Source of the DNA: Flavobacterium amniphilum
GTDB taxonomy: Bacteria; Bacteroidota; Bacteroidia; Flavobacteriales; Flavobacteriaceae
Reading direction: 5' to 3'
Length of the DNA stretch: 64,000 bases
NCBI RefSeq assembly: GCF_023634845.1
Contig: NZ_JAMLJL010000013.1
Location: 1-64,000 of the forward strand
Shown: positions 1 through 7,564 of the stretch, piece after piece
Layout: each line of letters starts with the position of its first letter
How positions within the stretch are numbered: the stretch's first letter is position 1
The notes under the pieces: model-generated
Database searches by the model: none
What the model saw: only the letters and a program-made list of their open reading frames with translations
What the model was told of the DNA's origin: nothing
Program-made: the position numbers and the translations under genes

Positions 1-8
1 GCGGGGTG

Positions 9-40
9 CAAAGATAACATCTTTATTTTCTTCTTTCCAA
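9..40 (-). promoter_or_regulatory. rRNA operon promoter P2 (proximal)
   Basis: On the minus strand a TTG (38-40) lies 21 bases before TATCTTTG (9-16), an exact match to the Bacteroidota TTG / TAnnTTTG promoter. It is followed by GCACCCCGC, nearly the same as the bases after the upstream promoter at 166-173. Reading runs out of the window at base 1. The boxA upstream and the paired promoters suggest it drives an rRNA operon. The 16S gene itself is not in the window, so the target is inferred. Confidence 0.7.
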
Positions 41-114
41 ATCTTTTCGCGATTATTTTTTAAGTTTTTTACTTTCGTTTCAAACCCAATCACTTAGACT
101 TTTTAAGAACATTA

Positions 115-125
115 TGTTAAAGAAC
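115..125 (-). promoter_or_regulatory. boxA antitermination sequence of an rRNA leader
   Basis: The minus strand reads GTTCTTTAACA, matching ten of the eleven bases of the E. coli rRNA boxA core (GCTCTTTAACA). It lies between the two minus-strand promoters at 166-173 and 9-16, where an rRNA leader would carry its Nus-factor binding site. This is the main reason for reading 1-240 as the upstream end of an rRNA operon. Confidence 0.65.
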
Positions 126-165
126 TCTGCTTGTTTCACATCTCACTTGTTGTTCAATGCGGGTG

Positions 166-196
166 CAAAAGTACCACTTATTTTCACTTTTCCTAA
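166..196 (-). promoter_or_regulatory. rRNA operon promoter P1 (distal)
   Basis: On the minus strand TACTTTTG (166-173) is an exact TAnnTTTG -7 box. A TTA (194-196), one base off the TTG -33 element, lies 20 bases upstream. The bases that follow, GCACCCGC, are repeated after P2. Two tandem promoters followed by a boxA are typical of rRNA operons. Confidence 0.65.
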
Positions 197-396
197 CCTT
201 TTCTTAATCTTTTTTACCCCTTTTTTACACTTCAACTGAGCCTCAGTAAGTTAGACAGGAAAGTTTTTCCAGAAGAATGCAAGCATGGTCTAAAACAGCT
301 CTCTCCTACTCTTATATATATTGTATAAGCATACCTTCTCTCCTTTACTATATATAAGTATAGACTGAGAAAGCAAGCACACCCGTTGCGGAAGGA

Positions 397-606
397 AGTG
401 CACACATAGCAGTAACGAGTGTACACTTAGCAGTAACGAGTGCACACTTGGCAGTAACGAGTGTACACTTAGCAGTAACGAGTGTACACTTAGCAGTAAC
501 GAGTGTACACATAGCAGTAACAAGTGCACACTTAGCAGTAACGAGTGTACACATAGCAGTAACAAGTGCACACATAGCAGTAACGAGTGCACACATAGCA
601 GTAACG
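397..606. repeat. Tandem array, 10 copies of a 21-bp unit
   Basis: Ten head-to-tail 21-base units run from 397 to 606. Each begins AGTG(T/C)ACAC followed by (A/T)TAGCAGTAAC and a final G or A. Each unit carries the palindrome or near-palindrome GTG(T/C)ACAC. Copies differ at only a few fixed positions. Because 21 is a multiple of three, ORFs stay open through the array on both strands, but their peptides are pure repeat and I do not call them genes. The array lies about 230 bases upstream of the rRNA promoter P1. Confidence 0.95.
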
Positions 607-742
607 TGTGCGCTTGTTACGAAAGCAAGACTAAACATATACAGGGAAAAATTGAAATATTACTCAATGAATATACTTGCCGGAGCCTGAGAACTACTAT
701 GGTAAGCCTCTAGTCACTAAGTACTATGGACTAAGTACTCTC

Positions 743-806
743 ACTAATCACTAGTTACTAATCACTAGTTACTAATCACTAGTTACTAATCACTAGTTAC
801 TAATTA
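743..806. repeat. Tandem array, 14-bp unit, four copies and a partial
   Basis: The unit ACTAATCACTAGTT repeats exactly four times (743-798) and then decays. Related ACTAGT/ACTAATCAC-rich sequence occurs at 1155-1200, 28325-28490 and 63636-63672. This is non-coding, low-complexity DNA. Confidence 0.9.
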
Positions 807-904
807 ACCGCTGTCAGGGTTTGATACTTCGACAAGCTCAGCAACCGCCACTGAAAGGGTTGCTAACAAATAAAGACTTTACTCCTATATATAAGGTATA
901 CTAT

Positions 905-1006
905 CTTTTGGAGATGTACGCCCGCGTGAGCGGGTGAAGCGGCATCCTTTTATGCAGCGCAGCGGAATAAAAGATATAGCAAAGAGCCCGACCCGGAGGG
1001 GCACGC
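905..1006. repeat. Dispersed hairpin element, copy 1
   Basis: The core GAAGCGGCATCCTTTTA ... TAAAAGATATAGC, flanked by AGCGGGTG and GAGCCCGACC, has the same layout as the element at 4987-5079 read on its minus strand (GAAGCGGTATCC ... AAAAAGATGTAGC). The TCCTTTTAT/ATAAAAGA arms can pair. It seems to belong to a repeated family of terminator-like elements. This copy lies about 200 bases beyond the end of the FtsX-type gene. Confidence 0.6.
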
Positions 1007-1012
1007 CATTAT

Positions 1013-1138
1013 TTAGACTACTTAGACTACTTAGACTACTTAGACTACTTAGACTACTTAGACTACTTAGACTACTTAGACTACTTAGACTACTTAGACT
1101 ACTTAGACTACTTAGACTACTTAGATTACTTAGACTCT
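1013..1138. repeat. Tandem array, 9-bp unit (TTAGACTAC)
   Basis: TTAGACTAC repeats exactly 12 times from 1013, followed by a variant copy with ATT and a partial copy. The 9-base period keeps a plus-strand frame open as repeated Leu-Arg-Leu, but there is no unique sequence to suggest a real protein. The array sits between the hairpin element and the end of the FtsX-type gene. Confidence 0.95.
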
Positions 1139-1206
1139 AATCGCCGGTTGCACTCACTAAGGACTAAGAACTCTTCACTAATCACTAGTTACTAATCACT
1201 CATCTA

Positions 1207-2460
1207 TCAAGTGAACTTAATCGCTTTTACCGGCGATATCCTTGTAATAAGGTATGACGGGATTAACAATACCAGCAGACATATCAAGATTGTACCGAGA
1301 TTGAGTCCTATTATATATAAAGGATTTATTTCGACCGGTGCGGTGGTTACATAATAATTTTCGGGGTTGAGTTTGATGATGCCGTATTGCTTTTGGATAA
1401 GCAGCATCCCAATTCCGATGACATTTCCCCAAAGCAGGCCTTTTGCAATGAGATGAAAAGCGTTGTACAAAAAGATTTTGCGGACGGACCAATTCGTTGC
1501 ACCCATTGATTTGAGTATACCTATTAATTGTGTGCGTTCCAAAATGAGTACCAACAAAGCCACTACCATATTAATGGTGGCCACGATAATCATGACAAAC
1601 AATATCACCACAATATTAAAATCAAATAATTTTAACCATTCGAAGATGTAGAAATACTTTTCGGCAATGGTTTGTGTGTTGAGCGTTTTTGTTGGGTCCG
1701 GTTTGTTTTGTGTGTTATTATACACTTCCGCGCCTTTTTGTTCTATTTGGTCAAAATCATCGAGAAACACTTCGAAAGAGCCCACTTCATCTGCTTTCCA
1801 TTTATTGATGCGTTGGACATGGCGGATGTCACCAATTAAAAATGTGGCATCGAATTCCTGAAATCCGGAATTGTAAATCCCTACGATTTTAAAAACACGG
1901 AGATTGGGCAACTGGTTTCCTCCTTCTTTCATAAAAAAAGTATTGCATTTATCGCCAACTTTCAGTTCGAGTCGGTTTGCCAGGTATTCAGAGATGATGA
2001 TTTCGTTGTTGAGATCAGCTTTCAGGTCAGGAATTCTTCCTTCCTTAATATATTCCTGCAGATTTTCCCAGTCATAATCCTTACCCACTCCTTTAAAAGC
2101 GATTCCTTCGAATGACTTTTCGGTGCGGATAATACCTGCTTTACCGGCTACGGCCTGAATATGTTTGATTCCTTCTACTGAATTGAACTTCGGATAAAAG
2201 TCCTGGTTAGTGGAAATAGGCTGGATACTTGCCTGCGATTGATTGTCTTCGAAATTAGAAATGATGATGTGCCCGTTAAAAGCTGAGACTTTCTGGCGTA
2301 TTTTTTGCTGTAATCCGATACCGGTAGCCACAGAAACTATCATCATCGTGAGTCCGATTGCAATGGCCGCAATAGCGATTTTTATAATTGGCGAAGATAT
2401 GTTACTTTTATGGTCTTTAGCCTTGGTTAACCGGCTAGCAATAAAATACTCTAAATTCAA
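1207..2460 (-). CDS. FtsX-like ABC transporter permease (LolC/LolE type)
   Basis: This 417-residue inner-membrane protein has the FtsX/MacB permease layout. An N-terminal membrane helix (about residues 26-50, rich in Ile, Ala and Gly) is followed by a large periplasmic domain (about 50-270) and three C-terminal helices. The coupling segment LERTQLIGILKSMGA (about 308-322) is characteristic of the family that contacts the ATPase. Length and layout fit the lipoprotein-releasing permeases LolC/LolE, so it may help move lipoproteins to the outer membrane. No ATPase gene is adjacent, so the partner is unknown. Its start codon is six bases from the start of the divergent NamZ-type gene. Confidence 0.85.
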   Translation of the reverse strand: MNLEYFIASRLTKAKDHKSNISSPIIKIAIAAIAIGLTMMIVSVATGIGLQQKIRQKVSAFNGHIIISNFEDNQSQASIQPISTNQDFYPKFNSVEGIKHIQAVAGKAGIIRTEKSFEGIAFKGVGKDYDWENLQEYIKEGRIPDLKADLNNEIIISEYLANRLELKVGDKCNTFFMKEGGNQLPNLRVFKIVGIYNSGFQEFDATFLIGDIRHVQRINKWKADEVGSFEVFLDDFDQIEQKGAEVYNNTQNKPDPTKTLNTQTIAEKYFYIFEWLKLFDFNIVVILFVMIIVATINMVVALLVLILERTQLIGILKSMGATNWSVRKIFLYNAFHLIAKGLLWGNVIGIGMLLIQKQYGIIKLNPENYYVTTAPVEINPLYIIGLNLGTILICLLVLLIPSYLITRISPVKAIKFT

Positions 2461-2466
2461 AAGACA

Positions 2467-3702
2467 ATGATTTATAAATTGGCCCTCAAAAATACGTTTT
2501 TATTCTTGTTTCTGACGATAGTGTCGTGTGGAAATTCTGTTAAGAAAATGGAACAGACAGAAAAGAGCAAAGACAAATCTGAAAAAAACACCATTAAAAA
2601 CGATGAAATTGTCCCAATACAAACCGGAGCCGATAATCATAAAGCTTATTTACCTTTATTAAAAGGAAAGAAAGTGGGGATTGTAACCAATCAAACAGGA
2701 ATTTTAACCAACAAAACCCACTTAGTTGATTTCTTATTGGAACAAAAAGTTGACTTACAGAAAATATACGCACCGGAACATGGCTTCAGGGGAACCGCTG
2801 ATGCCGGTGAACTGATCAAAGACGGAAAAGACACTAAAACAGGTCTACCCATTGTTTCCTTATATGGTAATAACAAAAAGCCAAAACCCGAACAGTTAGT
2901 TGGCATAGACGTCATGATTTTTGACCTTCAGGATGTGGGAGCTCGTTTTTACACCTATATATCTTCGTTACATTATGTGATGGAAGCCTGTGCCGAGAAC
3001 AATATTCCATTATTGGTTTTGGACAGACCTAATCCGAATGGTGGCATTGTTGACGGTCCGGTATTGGAAAAAGAACACAGCAGTTTTGTGGGCATGCACC
3101 AGATTCCGGTATTGCATGGAATGACGATTGGAGAATATGCCAAAATGACTAATGGGGAGAAATGGTTAAAAAACGGAGTGCAATGCAAACTGGAAGTGAT
3201 TCCTTGTTTGAATTACAACCGTAACATGCCCTACAGTTTATTAGCAAAACCTTCTCCGAATTTACCGAATGACCAGTCTATTAATTTATATGCGAGTTTG
3301 TGCTTTTTTGAAGGAACCAATGTGAGCGTGGGCCGGGGAACCGAAAAACAGTTCCAAATTTATGGCTCACCTTATTTAGAAAATCATGGTTTTTCGTTTA
3401 CCCCGAAACCAAATTTAGGAGCTAAAGATCCGGTTTGGAACGGAAAAGAATGCTTTGGAGAAGATTTGACTCAAATCCAAAAGGTGAAACGACTGGAATT
3501 ACAATGGTTAATTAAGGCGTATCAGGAAAACAGTAAAACGAAAAACGTCTTCTTTAATGACTTTTTTACCAAATTAGCCGGTACCAAAAAACTACAGCAA
3601 CAAATTGAAAGTGGCGTTTCTGAAACTGAAATCAGAAATTCCTGGACGAAAGGACTGGAAGATTTTAAAACGATGCGAAAGAAATATCTATTATACCAAT
3701 AA
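2467..3702 (+). CDS. NamZ-type exo-beta-N-acetylmuramidase lipoprotein (DUF1343)
   Basis: This 411-residue protein has a lipoprotein signal (residues 1-21, lipobox ending VSC at Cys21) and a Lys/Glu-rich linker. A full DUF1343 domain follows. Family motifs include APEHGFRGTADAGE (about 101-114), LQDVGARFYTYISS (about 154-167), LDRPNPNGG and EGTNVSVGRGTEKQF. The characterised members, NamZ of B. subtilis and Tannerella, release terminal N-acetylmuramic acid from peptidoglycan fragments. A cell-envelope role in muropeptide recycling is therefore likely. The ATG at 2467 is the only ATG before the lipobox, so the very short divergent spacing appears real. A bidirectional hairpin follows at 3706-3731. 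Confidence 0.85.
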   Translation: MIYKLALKNTFLFLFLTIVSCGNSVKKMEQTEKSKDKSEKNTIKNDEIVPIQTGADNHKAYLPLLKGKKVGIVTNQTGILTNKTHLVDFLLEQKVDLQKIYAPEHGFRGTADAGELIKDGKDTKTGLPIVSLYGNNKKPKPEQLVGIDVMIFDLQDVGARFYTYISSLHYVMEACAENNIPLLVLDRPNPNGGIVDGPVLEKEHSSFVGMHQIPVLHGMTIGEYAKMTNGEKWLKNGVQCKLEVIPCLNYNRNMPYSLLAKPSPNLPNDQSINLYASLCFFEGTNVSVGRGTEKQFQIYGSPYLENHGFSFTPKPNLGAKDPVWNGKECFGEDLTQIQKVKRLELQWLIKAYQENSKTKNVFFNDFFTKLAGTKKLQQQIESGVSETEIRNSWTKGLEDFKTMRKKYLLYQ

Positions 3703-3705
3703 CAA

Positions 3706-3731
3706 AAAATGCCTTTTCACAAAGGCATTTT
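3706..3731. terminator. Bidirectional terminator
   Basis: An 11-bp perfect stem (AAAATGCCTTT / AAAGGCATTTT) with a TCAC loop has A-runs and T-runs on both sides. It separates the convergent NamZ-type and YkgJ genes and overlaps the stop codon of the latter. Confidence 0.85.
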
Positions 3732-4214
3732 CTTTTTCATTTCTTCTACTATATTGTAAGCAGCCGGACAGATGGCTACATTTTTTAAGGTCAGATTCGA
3801 GATTTGCTGAAACTTCTTTCTGTCGGTGTGCGGAAATTCGCGGCAGGCTTTTGGACGGACATCGTAAATCATACAGTAATTTTCATGGTCCAGAAACGTA
3901 CACGGAACACTTTTTAACACATAATCATTATCTTCATCAATACGCAGATACTGATCGATGAATTGCTGTGGCTTTTGGCGGAAGTGTTTGGCTATGCGTT
4001 CAATATCGGCAGTTGTGAATAACGGTCCGGTTGTTTTACAGCAATTAGCACATTGCAAACAGTCGGTTCTTTTGAATTCGGCATCATGCAATTCCTGCAT
4101 AACATAATCAATATTCTTCGGAGCTTTCTTTTTCAGCTTGTCGAAATACTTTTTGTTTTCGTTATGCTTATCTTTGGCTAATCTTTGTATTTCTTGTAGT
4201 GAAGGCTTCAGCAT
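3717..4214 (-). CDS. YkgJ family cysteine-cluster protein
   Basis: This 165-residue cytoplasmic protein contains the cysteine cluster CLQCANCC (about residues 54-61). Downstream it has CTFLDHENYC (about 102-111) and RPKACREFP (about 117-125). This is the CxxCxxCC family, thought to bind zinc or an iron-sulfur cluster. The N-terminal 45 residues are charged and probably helical. The family has no settled biochemical role. It is monocistronic, with a methyltransferase gene divergent from it. Confidence 0.8.
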   Translation of the reverse strand: MLKPSLQEIQRLAKDKHNENKKYFDKLKKKAPKNIDYVMQELHDAEFKRTDCLQCANCCKTTGPLFTTADIERIAKHFRQKPQQFIDQYLRIDEDNDYVLKSVPCTFLDHENYCMIYDVRPKACREFPHTDRKKFQQISNLTLKNVAICPAAYNIVEEMKKKMPL

Positions 4215-4284
4215 TTCATTCAGTTTCAGAATGCAAAATTACTCAAATCACATCAAAAAACAATCTAAATAACACATCGTCCCA

Positions 4285-4986
4285 ATGAAAGATCTTTTCG
4301 GAAAAGCCATATTAGATTATCAAACCAATAATTCTCCTGAGGATTTAATTACTGAAACCAATATATCGGAAGCCGATGTTATGAGTGTTTCGTATTTGTT
4401 CCGTGATTTTTCAGAAATGCCCAAACTGGAACAAAAAGCCTTGCAACTTTGCAAAGGGAAAGTATTGGATGTGGGTTGCGGAGCAGGAAGCCATGCTTTA
4501 CACCTTCAAAACACAAAACAATTAGAGGTTCAGGCGATCGATATTTCAGCCAATGCTGTTGAAGCCTGTAAATTGAGAGGTGTTAAAAATGTACATGTCC
4601 GGAATATTCTGGATGTCCAGGATGAAAAATTCGACACGGTCGTATTATTGATGAACGGTACGGGAATATTCGGTACATTGAAAGAAACCACAAAATACCT
4701 TCAGAAGTTAAAATCATTATTGAATCCGGGCGGACAGATTTTAATTGATTCTTCCGATATCATTTATATGTTTGATGAAGATGAAGACGGTGCTTATTTA
4801 ATTCCGGCCGGTGGCTATTATGGCGAACTTGTTTTTACCGTTTCCTATAAAAACGAAACCGAAAATAGTTTTCCTTGGCTATATTTAGATTACAACACAT
4901 TGCAAAATGCAGCACATGTCAATGGCTTACAATGTGAGTTAGTCACCGAAGGAGAGCATTTTGATTATTTGGCCCGATTGTTTTAG
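4285..4986 (+). CDS. Class I SAM-dependent methyltransferase
   Basis: This 233-residue protein has the Rossmann methyltransferase motif I VLDVGCGAGSHALHL (about residues 60-74), an acidic residue at the end of strand 2 (QAIDIS) and the later motif TVVLLMNGTGIFG. The N-terminal 55 residues resemble those of small-molecule methyltransferases found in Bacteroidota. The substrate cannot be told from sequence. The gene stands alone and ends at the dispersed hairpin element 4987-5079. Confidence 0.75.
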   Translation: MKDLFGKAILDYQTNNSPEDLITETNISEADVMSVSYLFRDFSEMPKLEQKALQLCKGKVLDVGCGAGSHALHLQNTKQLEVQAIDISANAVEACKLRGVKNVHVRNILDVQDEKFDTVVLLMNGTGIFGTLKETTKYLQKLKSLLNPGGQILIDSSDIIYMFDEDEDGAYLIPAGGYYGELVFTVSYKNETENSFPWLYLDYNTLQNAAHVNGLQCELVTEGEHFDYLARLF

Positions 4987-5079
4987 GAGCTAATCCGGCT
5001 ATCCGCTACATCTTTTTGGGATGGTTTCGATATCCTCAACCATCCCAAAAAGGATACCGCTTCTATCCGGGCTAGTGTG
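4987..5079. terminator. Bidirectional terminator in dispersed hairpin element, copy 2
   Basis: A perfect 15-bp stem (5012-5026 with 5038-5052, CTTTTTGGGATGGTT and its complement) is nested inside weaker outer arms, GCTAATCCGGCTATCCGCTAC and the matching GGATACCGCTTCTATCCGGGCTAG region. It lies exactly between two convergent genes and probably terminates both. Its outer arms match the element at 905-1006. Confidence 0.8.
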
Positions 5080-5081
5080 AT

Positions 5082-6239
5082 TTACTTCCGGATCAAATCA
5101 GTCGTAGCAATAATTTCTTCCAGCGCTTTATACAATACATCCAAATCTTCCTGTGAATTATAACCATTAATCGAATAACGGATATAATATTTATCATTCA
5201 AAGGCATCACCGGAATCTGGATTTTATATTTATTGTAAAGCATTTCTTTTAATTCCAATGGCTTTTCGGTATGAATAGGTATACTGGCCATCTGTCCCAG
5301 AAATTCTAAATTGACCGGACATATCGGTTGTGTATCCACCAAGTCACAAAATTTTTGGTAATTATCCAATACAATCTGTTTCGAAGTGGCTGAAATTTCT
5401 TCCCATTTATTTATTTTCAGGAAGTCGATTACTTTTGGCGTACACAGGTAGGCAGAGATCTCATTGGTTCCCTGGTATTCGTGATAATCCAAAAACTGAC
5501 TTTCTCCCGGCGCCACACTTTCGTAACCCCATGAAACCACTAAAGGTTCAAGATCATTTTGAAATTCTTTTTTTACATATAGAAAAGAACTGCCTTTGGG
5601 CGCCAACATCCATTTGTGAAGTGTTCCTGTATAGTAATCCGGATTTAATTCCGCAATATTCAAATCTATATGCCCCGGAACATGCGCACCGTCGATAATG
5701 GTAATCAATCCTAATTCCTGTGCTTTGTCGCAAATTTCCTTAACCGGAAAGATTAAAGCGGTAGCACTTGAAATGTGGTTCAGGAAAATCACTTTGGTTT
5801 TTGAAGTGTATCCTTTCCAAAATTCGTTTAATAATTCTTCTTTAGATACAATCGGAAGGGTTATTTCCTGACGGATATATTTGGCTCCGGTTTTTTTACA
5901 GTAAAAATTCCAGGTTCTGTCCATCGCACCATACTCATGATTGGTACTTAAAATTTCGTCCCCTGGTTGCAGATTCAAACTCCGCATGATAGTATTCACT
6001 GCAAAAGTGGGATTTGGGGTAAAATAAATATCCTGTGCTTCACATCCAACAAACTTTGCCAAATGCTCACGGGCCGTTTTTAAATATAAAGGTTGTTTCT
6101 TTTGAATAAAAGTTACGGGTTCGTATTCCAATTCATGTTGGAATTTATGGTATTCCTCAAAAATTGGTTTAGGACAGGATCCGAATGAGCCGTGGTTTAG
6201 AAAAGTTAGTGAAGGGTCTAACTGGAATAATAATTTCAT
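5082..6239 (-). CDS. Aminotransferase class V-fold PLP enzyme (isopenicillin N epimerase-like)
   Basis: This 385-residue fold-type I PLP enzyme opens with FLNHGSFGSCPKPI (about residues 13-26), as in the CefD/isopenicillin N epimerase-like group. The PLP-pocket Asp-His pair is in IDGAHVPGHI. The Schiff-base lysine is probably in GTLHKWMLAPKGSSF (about 210-224). Length fits the family. Members include epimerases, cysteine desulfurase-like and other lyases, so the reaction is open. It is a single gene between the terminator at 4987-5079 and the small TonB-domain genes. Confidence 0.75.
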   Translation of the reverse strand: MKLLFQLDPSLTFLNHGSFGSCPKPIFEEYHKFQHELEYEPVTFIQKKQPLYLKTAREHLAKFVGCEAQDIYFTPNPTFAVNTIMRSLNLQPGDEILSTNHEYGAMDRTWNFYCKKTGAKYIRQEITLPIVSKEELLNEFWKGYTSKTKVIFLNHISSATALIFPVKEICDKAQELGLITIIDGAHVPGHIDLNIAELNPDYYTGTLHKWMLAPKGSSFLYVKKEFQNDLEPLVVSWGYESVAPGESQFLDYHEYQGTNEISAYLCTPKVIDFLKINKWEEISATSKQIVLDNYQKFCDLVDTQPICPVNLEFLGQMASIPIHTEKPLELKEMLYNKYKIQIPVMPLNDKYYIRYSINGYNSQEDLDVLYKALEEIIATTDLIRK

Positions 6240-6266
6240 AGTGTGTAATTTCCCGTAAAAATAAAA

Positions 6267-6288
6267 AATCCCAACTTACGTTGGGATT
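6267..6288 (-). terminator. Terminator of the first small TonB-domain gene
   Basis: An 8-bp stem AATCCCAA/TTGGGATT with a six-base loop is followed on the minus strand by a T-run. It lies directly after the stop codon at 6292. Confidence 0.75.
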
Positions 6289-6291
6289 AAT

Positions 6292-6684
6292 TTATTTTAT
6301 AATAATCGGAAAATTGTATTCAACCGAGACATTTTGACCTTTCATCCGGCCGGGTGTCCATTTTGGACATTTAGCCAGAATTCTTTTGATTTCTTTTCCG
6401 GCATTGCCCACATCTCTTAAAATATTAATTTGGCTAACGGCACCTTCTGCATTAATGATGATACTTACGTGAACAGTTCCTGTTGGGATGTTTCCTTCTT
6501 CATCTTCCTGAATCTGGAAATTCTTCATCACAAACTGCATAAATTCAGACATACCACCCGGGAACAATGGCTTCACTTCAACTGTTTCATATTGAACAGG
6601 AACGTCGATACCGTTAATTATAGCTTTTGAAAAACTTAAATTAACACATAACATACTTAAAAGTACTGCAATAATCTTTTTCAT
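6292..6684 (-). CDS. Secreted standalone TonB C-terminal domain protein
   Basis: This 130-residue protein has a signal peptide (about 1-20, MKKIIAVLLSMLCVNLSFS). The rest is a TonB C-terminal domain with the PLFPGG motif (about 40-45), the VHVSIIINAEGAVSQINILRD strand region and KWTPGRMKGQNV near the end. It has no proline-rich spacer, so it should be free in the periplasm rather than an energy transducer. It is the first of three close paralogs (6292, 6871 and the frameshifted one at 7565). It might modulate TonB receptors or act as a periplasmic adaptor, but its function is not established. Confidence 0.75.
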   Translation of the reverse strand: MKKIIAVLLSMLCVNLSFSKAIINGIDVPVQYETVEVKPLFPGGMSEFMQFVMKNFQIQEDEEGNIPTGTVHVSIIINAEGAVSQINILRDVGNAGKEIKRILAKCPKWTPGRMKGQNVSVEYNFPIIIK

Positions 6685-6820
6685 AATAATCTCTTTTATG
6701 TGTTACTAATTGTGGACAAGTCAAATAGGAAGACAATATTACGAAAACACCGATTAAACAGGTAAAAAATTCGATAAAGTGTTAAAAAAAACACAAAATA
6801 TAAACAATTACGCACAAAAA

Positions 6821-6847
6821 AAGCCTTTGAAGAAAATTCAAAGGCTT
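6821..6847 (-). terminator. Terminator of the second small TonB-domain gene
   Basis: An 11-bp perfect stem AAGCCTTTGAA/TTCAAAGGCTT with a GAAAA loop is followed on the minus strand by a run of T. It lies just after the stop codon at 6871. Confidence 0.85.
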
Positions 6848-6870
6848 GATTATCAATTTATTATGCGTGC

Positions 6871-7266
6871 CTAATAATTTCTAATTGTAATAGGCAAAGT
6901 ATATGTAACCCTTACAGCTTTACCGTCCTGATCACCAGGTGTCCATTTTGGAGATAACAGCACAACTCTCTTGGCTTCTGCTCCTGTACCGTGACCTAAA
7001 TCGTTTAAAACTTTCACATCGGTTACAACACCGTTTGTTTCAATTACGAAACTAACTTTGATTACACCACTTACGCCTTCTACATCCGGCATTTGAAAGT
7101 TTTTTCCAACGAATTTAATGAACTCATTAATCCCTCCGGGATACATGGGTCTGTTTTCAACTTCTTCATATGGAATTGGTAAATTTTTATTTGCAACGTT
7201 GATAGGTGCTTGTGCAAACCCGTATTGGGCCACAAAAAATACTGCGATTAGTAGAATTCTTTTCAT
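6871..7266 (-). CDS. Secreted standalone TonB C-terminal domain protein
   Basis: This 131-residue paralog of the 6292-6684 protein has a signal peptide (about 1-18, ending FAQA). It carries the RPMYPGGINEFIKFVGKNF motif, the strand region VIKVSFVIETNGVVTDVKV and the end motif KWTPGDQDGKAVRVTYTLP. It lacks a proline-rich linker. The same domain forms the C terminus of the full-length TonB at 11564-12385. The roughly 300-base gap upstream is AT-rich and carries the transcription start region. I see no other gene there. Confidence 0.75.
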   Translation of the reverse strand: MKRILLIAVFFVAQYGFAQAPINVANKNLPIPYEEVENRPMYPGGINEFIKFVGKNFQMPDVEGVSGVIKVSFVIETNGVVTDVKVLNDLGHGTGAEAKRVVLLSPKWTPGDQDGKAVRVTYTLPITIRNY

Positions 7267-7532
7267 ATCACTGTGGTATTTTAAAGTTAGTAAAACCAGC
7301 CAGTACAGTATCTAAGTTATCTGTTTGGGACAAAAATGCTTTTGAAACTTGGGTAAAAATATATAATTAATTATTTATTAGCAAAATATTAACATTTTAA
7401 TTTCAAGCTTGTTACATTTTCGAACAAATTTCCTACTATTAGTTATTATTTAAGATCAAAAGCATGATTTTTGTAAATAAATACAGTATTGGAATTGTTT
7501 ACAGAGTTTTACAGTTTAAAAATATCCAACAA

Positions 7533-7562
7533 AAAAGGCTGAATTCAACAATTCAACCTTTT
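7533..7562 (-). terminator. Terminator after the TonB-domain pseudogene
   Basis: A 13-bp stem AAAAGGCTGAATT/AATTCAACCTTTT closes a CAAC loop, with one G-U wobble in minus-strand RNA. T-rich sequence follows. It marks the original end of the gene at 7565 and supports reading that gene through the frameshift. Confidence 0.8.
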
Positions 7563-7564
7563 GT

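Noticed and set aside
290..690. ORFs of 80-100 residues on both strands through the 21-bp array
   Set aside because: They are open only because 21 is a multiple of three; peptides are pure repeats and end in unrelated sequence.
934..1140. 68-residue ORF ending in Leu-Arg-Leu repeats
   Set aside because: It is the 9-bp repeat read in one frame, preceded by the hairpin element; no independent coding sign.
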